A stretch of DNA of 64,000 bases from assembly GCA_035591015.1 (NCBI GenBank), contig JAXIUW010000008.1:17371-81370 (forward strand), given 5' to 3'. The notes beneath the pieces are model-generated. The model searched no databases. It was given only the letters and a program-made list of their open reading frames with translations, and was not told the DNA's origin. The translations under genes were made by a program, and so were the position numbers. The DNA comes from Cephalothrix simula (Eukaryota; Nemertea; Palaeonemertea; Archinemertea; Cephalotrichidae). Below, in pieces: positions 54,381 through 63,654 of this stretch; position 1 is the stretch's first letter; each line of letters starts with the position of its first letter.

Positions 54381-55577
54381 ATGAGTGGTATAAAGCATCC
54401 CCTGCATCCGGTAAGCGGATTTTACTGGTTAGGCAAAAATATCGGTATTTTAGACAACAGCTTAGATTTTGGCTTATGCCTCTCTGAGCAGCCGGCCACT
54501 GCGGCAGCGGTATTTACTAAGAACACCTTTTGCGGAGCACCGATTATTGTCGGGCGGCAACATCTATCGGATGGCAAGTTGCAATTATTTGCAGTCAACT
54601 CAAAAAATGCCAATGTGGCCACTGGAGCAGACGGTACAGCCGATACGCAGCGGATTTGCGAGTTACTTAGTAATAGGTTTAGCATTAGCATTCAAGACAT
54701 TCTGCCGTCTTCTACGGGGATTATTGGTCGCCGTCTACCCATAGAACGCATTGTTGAAAAACTGAACATTGAACGCTCAGAACTAAGCCCAAGTGCCGAA
54801 GCCATCACTGATTTTGCGACAGCAATCATGACCACTGATACACGCCCCAAGGCTGTATCAATCAAAACTGAAGGCTTTACGATAACAGGAGTAGCCAAAG
54901 GTTCGGGAATGATTGCCCCCAACATGGCAACCATGCTGGCCTACTTTGTAACCGATGCCCAAATTGATGCCGAACCCTTGCAACAAATACTTAGAGCAGT
55001 AGTTGGGCGGAGTTTTAACTGCATTTCAGTTGATACAGATACATCAACCAGCGATACAGTGGCTATTATGGCTAATGGCCAAAACTGCACTGCGGGCAAC
55101 GGCATGGCAACCGATTTAGCGCAGTTTGAACATGCACTAGATGAGGCCGCCCTATACTTGGCCAAAGAGGTTGCTCGTGATGGTGAAGGCGCAACTAAGC
55201 TGATAGAGCTCAAACTAGCCAATGCACCATCGCTAGAGGCAGGCAAAAGTCTCGCCTTTGCAGTAATTAACTCACCGCTGGTCAAAACGGCATTGCATGG
55301 TGCAGACCCAAACTGGGGGCGCTTTGTGATGGCCTTGGGCAAGGTGGGCGTCACTCAAATTGCATTAGAAAACATACAAATTAGCTTTGGCTCTAAACAA
55401 CTAACGCTAACGGCGCAACCGGCCTCAGAAAAAATGCTCGGCGCAATTAGAGATTATCTAAAAAAAACAGAGCTATATATAGAGATCAACGTTGACTGTG
55501 GACAGTATGACTTTACGGCTTGGGGTTGTGATTTAAGCGCAGAGTATGTTAGGATAAACGCCCATTATAGTACGTAG
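54381..55577 (+). CDS. argJ: Bifunctional ornithine acetyltransferase/N-acetylglutamate synthase
   Basis: ArgJ recycles acetyl groups in arginine synthesis. The 398 residues include AAVFTKNTFCGAPI, AVNSKNANVATGADG, SSTGIIGRRLPIERI and the self-cleavage site KGSGMIAPNMATMLAYFVTD, where the Thr of MATML becomes the nucleophile of the beta chain. FNCISVDTDTSTSDT, DGEGATKLIEL and GADPNWGRFVMALGK complete the family set. It lies 23 bp after lpxA. Confidence 0.96.
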   Translation: MSGIKHPLHPVSGFYWLGKNIGILDNSLDFGLCLSEQPATAAAVFTKNTFCGAPIIVGRQHLSDGKLQLFAVNSKNANVATGADGTADTQRICELLSNRFSISIQDILPSSTGIIGRRLPIERIVEKLNIERSELSPSAEAITDFATAIMTTDTRPKAVSIKTEGFTITGVAKGSGMIAPNMATMLAYFVTDAQIDAEPLQQILRAVVGRSFNCISVDTDTSTSDTVAIMANGQNCTAGNGMATDLAQFEHALDEAALYLAKEVARDGEGATKLIELKLANAPSLEAGKSLAFAVINSPLVKTALHGADPNWGRFVMALGKVGVTQIALENIQISFGSKQLTLTAQPASEKMLGAIRDYLKKTELYIEINVDCGQYDFTAWGCDLSAEYVRINAHYST

Positions 55578-55640
55578 TAACTTGTTTATTCCGATAAGAG
55601 ATATTCGCAAGACTCGTAATGAACGCCTCCGCTGTATTGC

Positions 55641-56225
55641 ATGAGTTCTATTCGCTATTTGTTTGATTTTACGAGTCCTTACTCGTATCTTGGAATTGCA
55701 AGGTACGAAGCCGTGGTGCAGAAGCATTCTATTAGCATAGAGTGGCATCCTTTTTATTTAGGAGCAGTATTTAAGGCACAGCGCACCGCTCCGCCGCATA
55801 CGATTGATACTCGGCGTCAATATTTGATGGAAGATATTAAACGCATGGCGAATATGTTAGGAGTGAATTATACTATGCCTAAGGTATTTCCCTTCAAAAG
55901 CGTTAATGCGCTCAGGGTTAGTTTAGCCGTAGAAGCTCAGCGGCGTAGAGAGCTGATTGACCTATTATTTAGTGGTGCATTTTTTGAGGGACTAAACTTA
56001 GGTGATGATGATGTTTTACAAGGTTATCTGAGTGATAATAAATTTGATGGGCAAAGTCTTTTAGAACAAGCCAAAACTGCTGCAATTAAAGATGCCCTGC
56101 GTCATAATACAGATTGGGCAATGCAGCATGGTGTATTTGGTGCTCCAACGGTCTTTTATAAAGATAAAATGCTTTGGGGCTGTGACCGAGCGGATGTGCT
56201 TGATTATTTAATATCTGAGCAGTAG
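55641..56225 (+). CDS. DsbA-fold 2-hydroxychromene-2-carboxylate isomerase family
   Basis: The 194 residues form a thioredoxin-like/kappa-GST fold: YLFDFTSPYSYLGIARYEAV with Ser in place of the redox CxxC, WHPFYLGAVFKAQ, FPFKSVNALRVSLAVE and HGVFGAPTVFYKDKMLWGCD with the cis-Pro. Relatives such as NahD isomerise hydroxychromene carboxylate in naphthalene breakdown or act on glutathione conjugates. No aromatic pathway lies nearby, so a general GST-like role is as likely. Confidence 0.86.
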   Translation: MSSIRYLFDFTSPYSYLGIARYEAVVQKHSISIEWHPFYLGAVFKAQRTAPPHTIDTRRQYLMEDIKRMANMLGVNYTMPKVFPFKSVNALRVSLAVEAQRRRELIDLLFSGAFFEGLNLGDDDVLQGYLSDNKFDGQSLLEQAKTAAIKDALRHNTDWAMQHGVFGAPTVFYKDKMLWGCDRADVLDYLISEQ

Positions 56226-56279
56226 TTTTAGTTATTAGCTCGGTGAGAACGGGGCGTTTTTTGAACACTTATTCATTTT

Positions 56280-57326
56280 ATGAAAGAATTTTTTGGTAAC
56301 TTGGGCAGAGCCCTGCGTAGTGATATGGCCATTGATTTAGGCACGGCCAATACTCTGGTTTATGTGCGAGGGCAGGGTATAGTTGTGCGTGAGCCATCTG
56401 TGGTGGCCGTAAAGCAAGATGCTCGTGGCGAATACAAGGTATTGGCGGTAGGCCGTGAGGCTAAAACCATGCTTGGGCGTACTCCGGGCAGCATAACGGC
56501 GATTAGACCCATGAAAGATGGAGTTATTGCCGACTTTCAAATTGCAGAAGAAATGCTGCGCTATTTTATTAAGCAAGCTCAAAGGCAGAACTCATTTATT
56601 AAGTTTAAGCCCCGCATTATAATCAGCGTGCCCTCGGGCATCACTCAGGTTGAAAAACGTGCTGTCCGTGAATCGGCAGAATCGGCTGGAGCCAAAGACG
56701 TTTTCCTGATTACAGAACCGATGGCAGCGGCGATAGGCTCTGGCCTACCAATTTCAGAACCCAGTGGCAATATGATTGTTGATATTGGCGGTGGCACAAC
56801 GGAGGTTGCGGTAATCTCATTGGCAGGCATTGTCTACAGTGACTCGGCACGTGTGGGTGGCGATCGCATGGATGAGGCCATTATTCAGTATATTAAGCGT
56901 CAGTACAACATGCTGATTGGTGAACGCTCGGCTGAAGAGATTAAAATCAATATTGGCTCAGCCTACCCTAATCCAGAATCCTCAGTTTATGAAATAAAAG
57001 GCCGTGACTTAGTCACCGGAATACCCAAAACCCTTATTCTTACCGATACAGAAATCAGGCAAGCTCTGTCTGAAGTCTATGACAGCATTGTTGAAACCGT
57101 TAAGAATGCCCTAGAAAAAATCCCACCAGAGCTAGCAGCCGATATTGTTGACAAAGGCATAGTGATGGCCGGGGGCGGTTGTATGCTCTCGGGCATGGAT
57201 GTTCTGCTGCGTGAACGGACGGGTTTACCAATCATTTTAGCTGAAGATCCGCTATCTTGCGTGGTATTGGGTACTGGTAAAGCACTTGATCATATTGATC
57301 TATTGCGTAGCGTGGCTATGACCTAA
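56280..57326 (+). CDS. mreB: Rod shape-determining protein MreB (intact copy)
   Basis: The bacterial actin that guides lateral wall growth. The 348 residues have an intact nucleotide site: [81 protein letters not shown] and [15 protein letters not shown]. It stands alone between an isomerase and the riboflavin genes, not with mreC. Compare the degenerate copy at 30679-31581. Confidence 0.97.
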   Translation: MKEFFGNLGRALRSDMAIDLGTANTLVYVRGQGIVVREPSVVAVKQDARGEYKVLAVGREAKTMLGRTPGSITAIRPMKDGVIADFQIAEEMLRYFIKQAQRQNSFIKFKPRIIISVPSGITQVEKRAVRESAESAGAKDVFLITEPMAAAIGSGLPISEPSGNMIVDIGGGTTEVAVISLAGIVYSDSARVGGDRMDEAIIQYIKRQYNMLIGERSAEEIKINIGSAYPNPESSVYEIKGRDLVTGIPKTLILTDTEIRQALSEVYDSIVETVKNALEKIPPELAADIVDKGIVMAGGGCMLSGMDVLLRERTGLPIILAEDPLSCVVLGTGKALDHIDLLRSVAMT

Positions 57327-57359
57327 TTAAACGTAGATGCGCTTAATCAGCTTTTGAAC

Positions 57360-58061
57360 ATGAATGTGAACCATCAATGCTGGCCAGAGGTTGGCGTTGT
57401 TGAAGGCTTGGGTCGGCCTTATGTGGTCGGCAAGGTAGCGATTAGTCTTGATGGCAAGTTGGCTATGGCTAATCGGCAAACGGCTCTTATCAGCAATGCT
57501 CAGTCACGTTTGATGGGGCATGGACTGCGCAGAAAGTGTGCAGCCATTATGATCGGATTGAATACCGCACTGGCCGATAATCCCCTGCTGAATGTACGTG
57601 ATGGACTATCCGAGACCGCCCAGCCGGCACGGATAATTTTAGACTCGAGGCTTAGAATACCACTAGATAGTCGTTGCCTTAGTGCTGATGGCGCTCAGCG
57701 CATCGTTGTTTGTGGCACAAAAGCCAGCCAGCAGCGTCGCGCCCAGCTTGTTGAACGTGGAGTAAGCATTATAGACTGCCCCACCGAACAGCCGCAAGCC
57801 GCAGATTATTTGCCGAAGTTTTTAGAGCAGGGTTTGCGGAGCGTATTGGTTGAGGGGGGCGCCAAGGTTTATGCGCATTTAATTAAGAGCCGCCTTATTG
57901 ATGAGCTATACTTGTTTGTGGCACCGTTGATTTTAGGTGATGAACATATCAGCTGGTGTGCAAGACTCGGCTTAAAAGATATTGATGAAGCTCAACGGCT
58001 AAAACTAGAGCAGCATACAGATATTGCCGGCGATGCTTTGCTACGATTGCGCTTTGGATGA
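57360..58061 (+). CDS. Riboflavin biosynthesis reductase (RibD C-terminal domain only)
   Basis: The 233 residues match the reductase half of RibD (KVAISLDGKLAMANRQTALI; CAAIMIGLNTALADNPLLNV; RSVLVEGGAKVYAHLIKSRL; DELYLFVAPLILG), which reduces the ribosyl side chain of the pyrimidine intermediate with NADPH. The zinc deaminase half that normally precedes it is absent, so a separate deaminase must exist elsewhere. ATG 57360 is preferred over TTG 57354. First gene of the rib run. Confidence 0.88.
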   Translation: MNVNHQCWPEVGVVEGLGRPYVVGKVAISLDGKLAMANRQTALISNAQSRLMGHGLRRKCAAIMIGLNTALADNPLLNVRDGLSETAQPARIILDSRLRIPLDSRCLSADGAQRIVVCGTKASQQRRAQLVERGVSIIDCPTEQPQAADYLPKFLEQGLRSVLVEGGAKVYAHLIKSRLIDELYLFVAPLILGDEHISWCARLGLKDIDEAQRLKLEQHTDIAGDALLRLRFG

Positions 58062-58149
58062 GTAACAGTCAAAGGCTATTCAATGCTATGATTGTTATTA
58101 AAAATAAGGGCTGAAATATAGTCAGAACCTACAGTAATAGGCAGTATTT

Positions 58150-59367
58150 ATGCTTGCTAAAAAAATGCAAAACTTAGATTTGGTTGAAGAAGCCATTGCG
58201 CAGCTCAAATTGGGCAAGATAGTAATTTTGACTGATGATGAAGGGCGTGAAAACGAAGGCGACTTTGTGTGTGCTGCAGAAAGTGCTACTCCCGAAGTAA
58301 TTAACTTTATGGCGATGCATGGTCGGGGCTTGGTTTGCCTAGCCCTTGACCCACAGATTGCAGACCGGCTTAACCTTCAGCCGATGGTGAATGACAATCG
58401 CTCACCACTAAAGACTAATTTTATGGTTAGTATAGAGGCTGCTACAGGCGTTAGCACTGGAATATCGGCTTATGACCGCTCGCATACTATTCAAGCAGCC
58501 ATTAGTGATACGGCTACTCCTCAAGACATCGTATCGCCGGGGCATGTGTTTCCACTTAAAGCAGCGGCTAGCGGAACTCTTATTCGTGCCGGACAAACCG
58601 AGGGTTCGGTAGACTTAGCCCGTTTAGCCGGGCTTAAGCCAGCGGCGGTAATCTGCGAGATAATGAATGCCGACGGCACTATGGCACGCTACAAACAGTT
58701 GCGTGAATTGGCTGATAAGTTTGATATTACAATAGTTTCTATAGCAGATATTATTGCTTATCGTAAACAGCATGAACGCCTTATAGAGCGCATCACAGAA
58801 ACCAAACTGCCCACTAAAAGCGGAACAGAATTTAAGATTATTGGTTATCGTACTACCTACAATGACGAAGATTATGTAGCCATCACTTTAGGTGAATTGT
58901 CAGATGAGCCGACTTTGGTTAGAATTCATTCGCAGTGCCTTACCGGAGATGTATTTGGTTCAACACGTTGTGACTGTGGCGAACAACTTGATGCTGCCAT
59001 AGCGATGATTGAGCGTGAAGAGCGAGGAGTTATTTTGTATTTGCCGCAAGAGGGTCGGGGAATTGGTTTAATCAACAAGTTGCGCTCTTACGAATTGCAA
59101 GACCAAGGCGTAGATACATTAGAGGCTAATCATCGCTTGGGCTTTGATGGCGATTTGCGTGATTACGAACTCGGTGCTCAGACTTTGCATGATTTGGGCA
59201 TCAAAAAAGTTCGCCTTATGACCAATAACCCGCACAAAGTAGTGGGCATTAATGGGCATGGCTTAGATGTTGTAGAACGTGTGCCGGTTGTTATTACGCC
59301 CCGTGATAGTAATCGTAGCTACTTGGCTACTAAAAAGAACAAAATGGGGCATCTGCTAGATGTTTAA
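58150..59367 (+). CDS. ribBA: Bifunctional DHBP synthase/GTP cyclohydrolase II
   Basis: The two first branches of riboflavin synthesis in one 405-residue protein. The N-terminal half has LTDDEGRENEGDFVCAAE and HVFPLKAAASGTLIRAGQTE with RibB acidic residues. The C-terminal half has VRIHSQCLTGDVFGSTRCDC (zinc cysteines), LYLPQEGRGIGLINKLRSY and MTNNPHKV for GTP cyclohydrolase II. Both catalytic sets look complete. No FMN riboswitch precedes it. Confidence 0.96.
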   Translation: MLAKKMQNLDLVEEAIAQLKLGKIVILTDDEGRENEGDFVCAAESATPEVINFMAMHGRGLVCLALDPQIADRLNLQPMVNDNRSPLKTNFMVSIEAATGVSTGISAYDRSHTIQAAISDTATPQDIVSPGHVFPLKAAASGTLIRAGQTEGSVDLARLAGLKPAAVICEIMNADGTMARYKQLRELADKFDITIVSIADIIAYRKQHERLIERITETKLPTKSGTEFKIIGYRTTYNDEDYVAITLGELSDEPTLVRIHSQCLTGDVFGSTRCDCGEQLDAAIAMIEREERGVILYLPQEGRGIGLINKLRSYELQDQGVDTLEANHRLGFDGDLRDYELGAQTLHDLGIKKVRLMTNNPHKVVGINGHGLDVVERVPVVITPRDSNRSYLATKKNKMGHLLDV

Positions 59368-59420
59368 CTCGCTTCACTTGCCCTATATTTAAGTAGGTGG
59401 GCTTGCAATGTAGTCAAGAT

Positions 59421-60047
59421 ATGGATAACAACACAGCCGCACCAGTAGCCTTAGCCATTGTAACTACACAGCAATACCCTGATCTGGGGCGAAAGTTTTT
59501 AGAAGAATTTTTGACGGCGTTAAGCAGAAGGCAACGCATTGCGCCCGATGTAGAGCTTGCGCTAAAAGGCTTTGATGATACGTTGCGGGCAGAGCTAAAG
59601 ATTACGGAGCATTCTATCTTGATTGAGATGCCTACGGTTATAGCTCAGCAGCCTCCTGAATCCAAGCTGCCGATGCTAGCGGGCTTTGACCACTGGCCTA
59701 GGGAAGCTAAGTTTTTCATGACGATGATTCCCGGTGCGCTAGAGATGCCCTTGGCCACAAAGCTAATTCTTGACAACCTCAAGCCGCAGGCGGTGATGAC
59801 CATGGGCATAATCATTCGTGGCGAAACTCAGCATAATGAAGTTGTGGCGAAAACCGCAGCCCAAAGTTTAGATAATCTTGCGCTTGACCATAAAACACCC
59901 ATCATTCAGGGCATTATTAGTGCTAATGACCGAAAAGGAGTCGAAAAACGCATTGAAAGCCGCTCAGAATATTTTGCCGCTGCTATTTTGAATATGCTCT
60001 GCCTCAAGCGTAGCATTGAGCAAACTCAACCGCAGGATAAACCCTAA
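59421..60047 (+). CDS. ribH: Divergent 6,7-dimethyl-8-ribityllumazine synthase
   Basis: The product joins the pyrimidine and butanone-phosphate intermediates. The core motifs MIPGALEMPLATKLI and GIIIRGETQHNEVVA (catalytic His in RGETQH) and IIQGIISANDRKGVEKRI identify RibH. It has 208 residues from ATG 59421 (a GTG at 59397 adds eight), against ~155 normally. The excess lies between the first strand and the GALE motif, and the usual FNE is absent. Position after ribBA supports the call. Confidence 0.84.
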   Translation: MDNNTAAPVALAIVTTQQYPDLGRKFLEEFLTALSRRQRIAPDVELALKGFDDTLRAELKITEHSILIEMPTVIAQQPPESKLPMLAGFDHWPREAKFFMTMIPGALEMPLATKLILDNLKPQAVMTMGIIIRGETQHNEVVAKTAAQSLDNLALDHKTPIIQGIISANDRKGVEKRIESRSEYFAAAILNMLCLKRSIEQTQPQDKP

Positions 60048-60061
60048 ACCAAGGTAACCTA

Positions 60062-60973
60062 GTGTTTACGCAAAAGTATAAAGCATGCTCACTACTATTA
60101 GTGGTGTTGGTTGCGCTTAATCTAGGCGGTTGTGTAAGCATAGCCACACCGATTAGAGGCGAGTTCACCTTCAAAGAAATCTTAATTCAAGGCAGTGGCA
60201 ATGCTAAGATATTAGCCCTTGATATTATAGGCGTAGTCAGCAATGAGTCTATATTTGTTCCAGAAATAGGTTTTGTGCCGGGCATGGTCTCACGCCTACG
60301 ACAAGAATTAGAAATAGCCTTGATGGATGATTCAATCCGCGGAATATTACTGCGCATCAATTCGGTGGGCGGCACGCTTACTGATAGTGACATAATCTAC
60401 AATCAACTTGTGCAGTTTAAGCGCAGAAAAAATGTTCATATAGTAGCCTCAATTGGTGATATTGCGGCCTCGGGTGGCTTGTATGTGGCTATGGCCGCCG
60501 ATGAGATTTATGCGCATCCAACGTCTATTACCGGCAATGTGGGAGTTATTCTGCCTCGCATTGATTATACGGGGCTAATGGAGAATTTGGGCATTAAAGA
60601 TGGTTCGATTTCATCAGGACGCTTTAAGGATATTGGCTCAGAATACAAAAAAATTGGTGATGAAGAGCGCAAAATTATGCAGAACATTGTTGACCAACAG
60701 CATCAAAGATTTATAGATGTTATTGAAGATAATCGTGATATATCAAATAAGAATATAGAGATTATCGGCGATGGTCGTATTATTACCGCTCAAGATGCGC
60801 TAAATTATGGCTTGATTGATGCCATAGGTTACTTAGATAATGCCTACGAGCGCATTATAGAGCTTAGCCAAGCTAAATCAGCACGGTTGGTTCGTTATGC
60901 AAACTCGTGGGCAACGGGGCAAAATATATACAGTATTGTAGCACCGGTTGAATATATACTATCAAAACCATAA
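60062..60973 (+). CDS. sppA: Signal peptide peptidase SppA-like serine protease with lipoprotein signal
   Basis: The 303 residues match short SppA of the S49 family: GILLRINSVGGTLTDSD, SIGDIAASGGLYVAMAADEI with nucleophile Ser in ASGG, ITGNVGVILPRIDYTGLMEN and a base Lys candidate in SGRFKDIGSEYK. The N terminus reads LLLVVLVALNLGGCVSIATP, a lipobox rather than the usual simple anchor, so it is predicted to be a lipoprotein. GTG start with an AAGG site. Shares its stop base with the next gene. Confidence 0.87.
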   Translation: MFTQKYKACSLLLVVLVALNLGGCVSIATPIRGEFTFKEILIQGSGNAKILALDIIGVVSNESIFVPEIGFVPGMVSRLRQELEIALMDDSIRGILLRINSVGGTLTDSDIIYNQLVQFKRRKNVHIVASIGDIAASGGLYVAMAADEIYAHPTSITGNVGVILPRIDYTGLMENLGIKDGSISSGRFKDIGSEYKKIGDEERKIMQNIVDQQHQRFIDVIEDNRDISNKNIEIIGDGRIITAQDALNYGLIDAIGYLDNAYERIIELSQAKSARLVRYANSWATGQNIYSIVAPVEYILSKP

Positions 60974-61491
60974 TGACTAATAGACAAAAACTGACCATAG
61001 TATTTTTTGGCATACTCGGGTTAGGGATGTTCTTTGCCCTTAGCTCTGTATTGCTTGACCAAACAAAGATTTTAGAGAACTCAATTAGTGGCGTTATAGA
61101 GGTAGCTGATGATATAGCCGTAGAATTAGGGCTCAGAAAAACAGACATTGCCTATGTGATTATGTTTGATAGTCAGCAAAAAATAGTGGGGCGTACTCAG
61201 ATTTCTCCGTTGGTGCCTCCGCAAACGTTTCAGGTAGAGCTTGAGCAGCGGGAACACACACCGCCCCTTGGATTGCTTATAGTTACTTATGGTGTGGCGC
61301 AGACATCAGGGGCATCAAACGATGCCATGGGTAGCATTCAGCTAAAGTCTTGTGGAATTAAGACAAATCTTGAACTAAAAACTACAGAGGTTAGGTTAGT
61401 TATCAATCAGTTATTGTTTGGGCAGTCTGCATCAAGCATGGGTAACAATCTGTTATGCCAAGGTGTTTTTCCATTGAATAATATCAATTAA
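60973..61491 (+). CDS. Hypothetical membrane-anchored protein coupled to sppA
   Basis: Unknown family. The 172 residues have one N-terminal helix (LTIVFFGILGLGMFFALSSV) and a probable periplasmic domain with two cysteines (LKSCGIK, NLLCQGVF) that could form a disulfide. The ATG overlaps the sppA stop by one base, the main evidence that it is real and functionally paired. Confidence 0.7.
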   Translation: MTNRQKLTIVFFGILGLGMFFALSSVLLDQTKILENSISGVIEVADDIAVELGLRKTDIAYVIMFDSQQKIVGRTQISPLVPPQTFQVELEQREHTPPLGLLIVTYGVAQTSGASNDAMGSIQLKSCGIKTNLELKTTEVRLVINQLLFGQSASSMGNNLLCQGVFPLNNIN

Positions 61492-61597
61492 AATAAGAAC
61501 AACTATATATAAAACTGATTACAGATTTAATTATCTGTATAAAACATGCCAAACTAGTATTAAGGCAGCAAACTAAATCAAATAGAGGTAACAAAAA

Positions 61598-62920
61598 ATG
61601 AGTCAAGTAAAGTATGAAGCTAACCTGGATTATCGTGTTAAAGATATGGCACTGGCCGATTGGGGACGCCGAGAAATTGAGATAGCTGAAAGCGAAATGC
61701 CCGGATTAATGGCTTTACGCAAAGAATTCTCGGCTAAAAAACCCTTAGCTGGGGCACGCATAGCCGGTTGTCTGCACATGACCATTCAAACCGCAGTACT
61801 TATTGAAACTCTAATTGAGTTAGGAGCTGACGTTCGCTGGAGTTCATGCAATGTATTCTCTACCCAAGACCATGCCGCCGCAGCGGTTGTTCGTGATTCT
61901 GGAGTGCCAATTTTTGCGTGGAAAGATGAAACAGAAAGCGAATATTGGTGGTGTATTGAGCAGAGTTTGAAGTTTCGTGATGGAGGCCCCAACATGCTGC
62001 TTGATGATGGCGGAGACTTAACTGTATTTGTGCATAAAAAAGAATATCAACACCTATTACAGCATATTAAGGGTGTATCTGAAGAGACAACTACTGGGGT
62101 AAACAGGCTGTATCGGATGGGTGCAGAAGGCAAATTGGTCTTTCCGGCAATTAACGTTAATGATTCAGTAACTAAGAGCAAGTTTGATAACCTATATGGA
62201 ATAAGGGAGTCATTGGTTGATGGCATTAAGCGTGCTACGGATGTTATGGTTGCCGGCAAGGTGGCTGTGGTGTGCGGATATGGCGATGTGGGCAAGGGCT
62301 GTGCTCAAATTTTAAGAAGCATGGGGGCGCAGGTGTTCGTCACCGAGATAGACCCCATTTGCGCTCTACAGGCAGCTATGGAAGGCTACAAGGTGATTAG
62401 CATGGATAACGCAGCCAGCCACGGCAATATTTTTGTAACCGCTACGGGCTGCGATAAAGTTATTCGCCGTGAACACATTGATAAAATGAAAGATCAGGTA
62501 ATCGTTTGTAATGTCGGCCACTTTGATGGTGAGATTGATGTAGCCTCGCTGAAGGATGACCCCAACGTTGGCCACGTAGAGATTAAACCTCAGGTTGACC
62601 AGCATATTTTGCCCAATGGACATCGCATAACCGTTTTGGCTGAAGGTCGCTTGGCTAATTTATCTTGTGCCACTGGCCATCCTAGTTTTGTGATGTCAAC
62701 CAGCTTTACCAATCAGGTGCTAGCTCAAATCGCCTTATGGAAAAACAAAGGCGAATACACTAATAACGTTTATGTTTTACCTAAAGCACTTGATGAAAAA
62801 GTCGCCAGATTACATCTTGAGAAACTTGGAGTAGAGCTAGATGTACTCACTCAAGAGCAGGCTGACTATTTAGGTATTAGCCCAAAAGGCCCCTTTAAGC
62901 CAGAATGGTATCGCTATTGA
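61598..62920 (+). CDS. ahcY: Adenosylhomocysteinase
   Basis: SAH hydrolase of the methyl cycle. The 440 residues are complete: [79 protein letters not shown] (NAD loop), [39 protein letters not shown] and the conserved C-terminal PEWYRY. GAGGTAAC ribosome site. I looked for an SAH riboswitch upstream in the 106-bp spacer and see only a small hairpin (ACAGAT/ATCTGT). Confidence 0.97.
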   Translation: MSQVKYEANLDYRVKDMALADWGRREIEIAESEMPGLMALRKEFSAKKPLAGARIAGCLHMTIQTAVLIETLIELGADVRWSSCNVFSTQDHAAAAVVRDSGVPIFAWKDETESEYWWCIEQSLKFRDGGPNMLLDDGGDLTVFVHKKEYQHLLQHIKGVSEETTTGVNRLYRMGAEGKLVFPAINVNDSVTKSKFDNLYGIRESLVDGIKRATDVMVAGKVAVVCGYGDVGKGCAQILRSMGAQVFVTEIDPICALQAAMEGYKVISMDNAASHGNIFVTATGCDKVIRREHIDKMKDQVIVCNVGHFDGEIDVASLKDDPNVGHVEIKPQVDQHILPNGHRITVLAEGRLANLSCATGHPSFVMSTSFTNQVLAQIALWKNKGEYTNNVYVLPKALDEKVARLHLEKLGVELDVLTQEQADYLGISPKGPFKPEWYRY

Positions 62921-63219
62921 TAGCAGGTGGTTATGCCTCACAAGGCCGATCGCTTATAGATGGCAGTAGCCGATAGCAAGATTTTTGCGTAGCCTACTAG
63001 AGAAACACAACGAAGACTGCGCAGGTTAAATAAGTAGTTGCTGACGGTGTGTTCTCTTCGCTAAGAGAATGCACTGTGCTGAGGTTGTTTGTGGCTGGCT
63101 GAGTGACTTTAGATGGCTAGAATTAAAACGAACATAACATACTACAGCTGGTGTATACTGCGATATTTTGATTGCAGACTATCACAAGTTCATATAGTTA
63201 ATCCGATTCATAAGAGTAG
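62921..63219. other. Spacer after ahcY with a small perfect hairpin
   Basis: About 299 bp without a gene. TTCTCTT at 63052-63058 pairs with AAGAGAA at 63063-63069 over a CGCT loop. No T-run follows, so its action as an intrinsic terminator is doubtful. Confidence 0.45.
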
Positions 63220-63654
63220 ATGAGCCCTTTGGAATCTATAAAAACCTGCATGGTTGAGAAGTACGCAACCTTTGGAGGCCGAGCTTCAAGAAGCGAATAC
63301 TGGTGGTTTACCGTATTTCAAAACTTGGTTACGTTAGCGATTGTATCTGTGGTGGCCGTGGCAATGCATACCGGTGATGAGATGCATTATGTGCAAGCGA
63401 ACATAATGCTAGAGCCTCATTGGGCAATGTATAGTCCGCTGAGCATGATGGGCGCATTGGTTTTGTTTGTGTGGAATATAGTAATCATCATCCCCGCAAC
63501 GGCGGTGACTGTGCGTAGATTGCATGATAGCGGTAGAACTGGCTGGTGGATTTTGGTCAATATTACGGGAATTGGCACTCTGCTGATACTGTTTTACATG
63601 CTCTGTAGGTCAGAAGATCGGCACAATGAGTATGGCGCAGTGCCCACTAGCTAG
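63220..63654 (+). CDS. DUF805 family membrane protein
   Basis: The 144 residues have the DUF805 signatures GGRASRSEYWWFTVFQNL near residue 20, VTVRRLHDSGRTGWWILVN in the middle and the C-terminal CRSEDRHNEYG. Three to four membrane helices are predicted. Function of the family is unknown; it is common in Gram-negative inner membranes. No neighbouring gene is coupled to it. Confidence 0.9.
   Translation: MSPLESIKTCMVEKYATFGGRASRSEYWWFTVFQNLVTLAIVSVVAVAMHTGDEMHYVQANIMLEPHWAMYSPLSMMGALVLFVWNIVIIIPATAVTVRRLHDSGRTGWWILVNITGIGTLLILFYMLCRSEDRHNEYGAVPTS

Noticed and set aside
58062-58149. FMN riboswitch before ribBA
   Set aside because: The spacer is only 88 bp and lacks the conserved FMN aptamer motifs.
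61492-61597. SAH riboswitch before ahcY
   Set aside because: Only a 6-bp hairpin is seen; the GC-rich conserved core of the SAH aptamer is absent.
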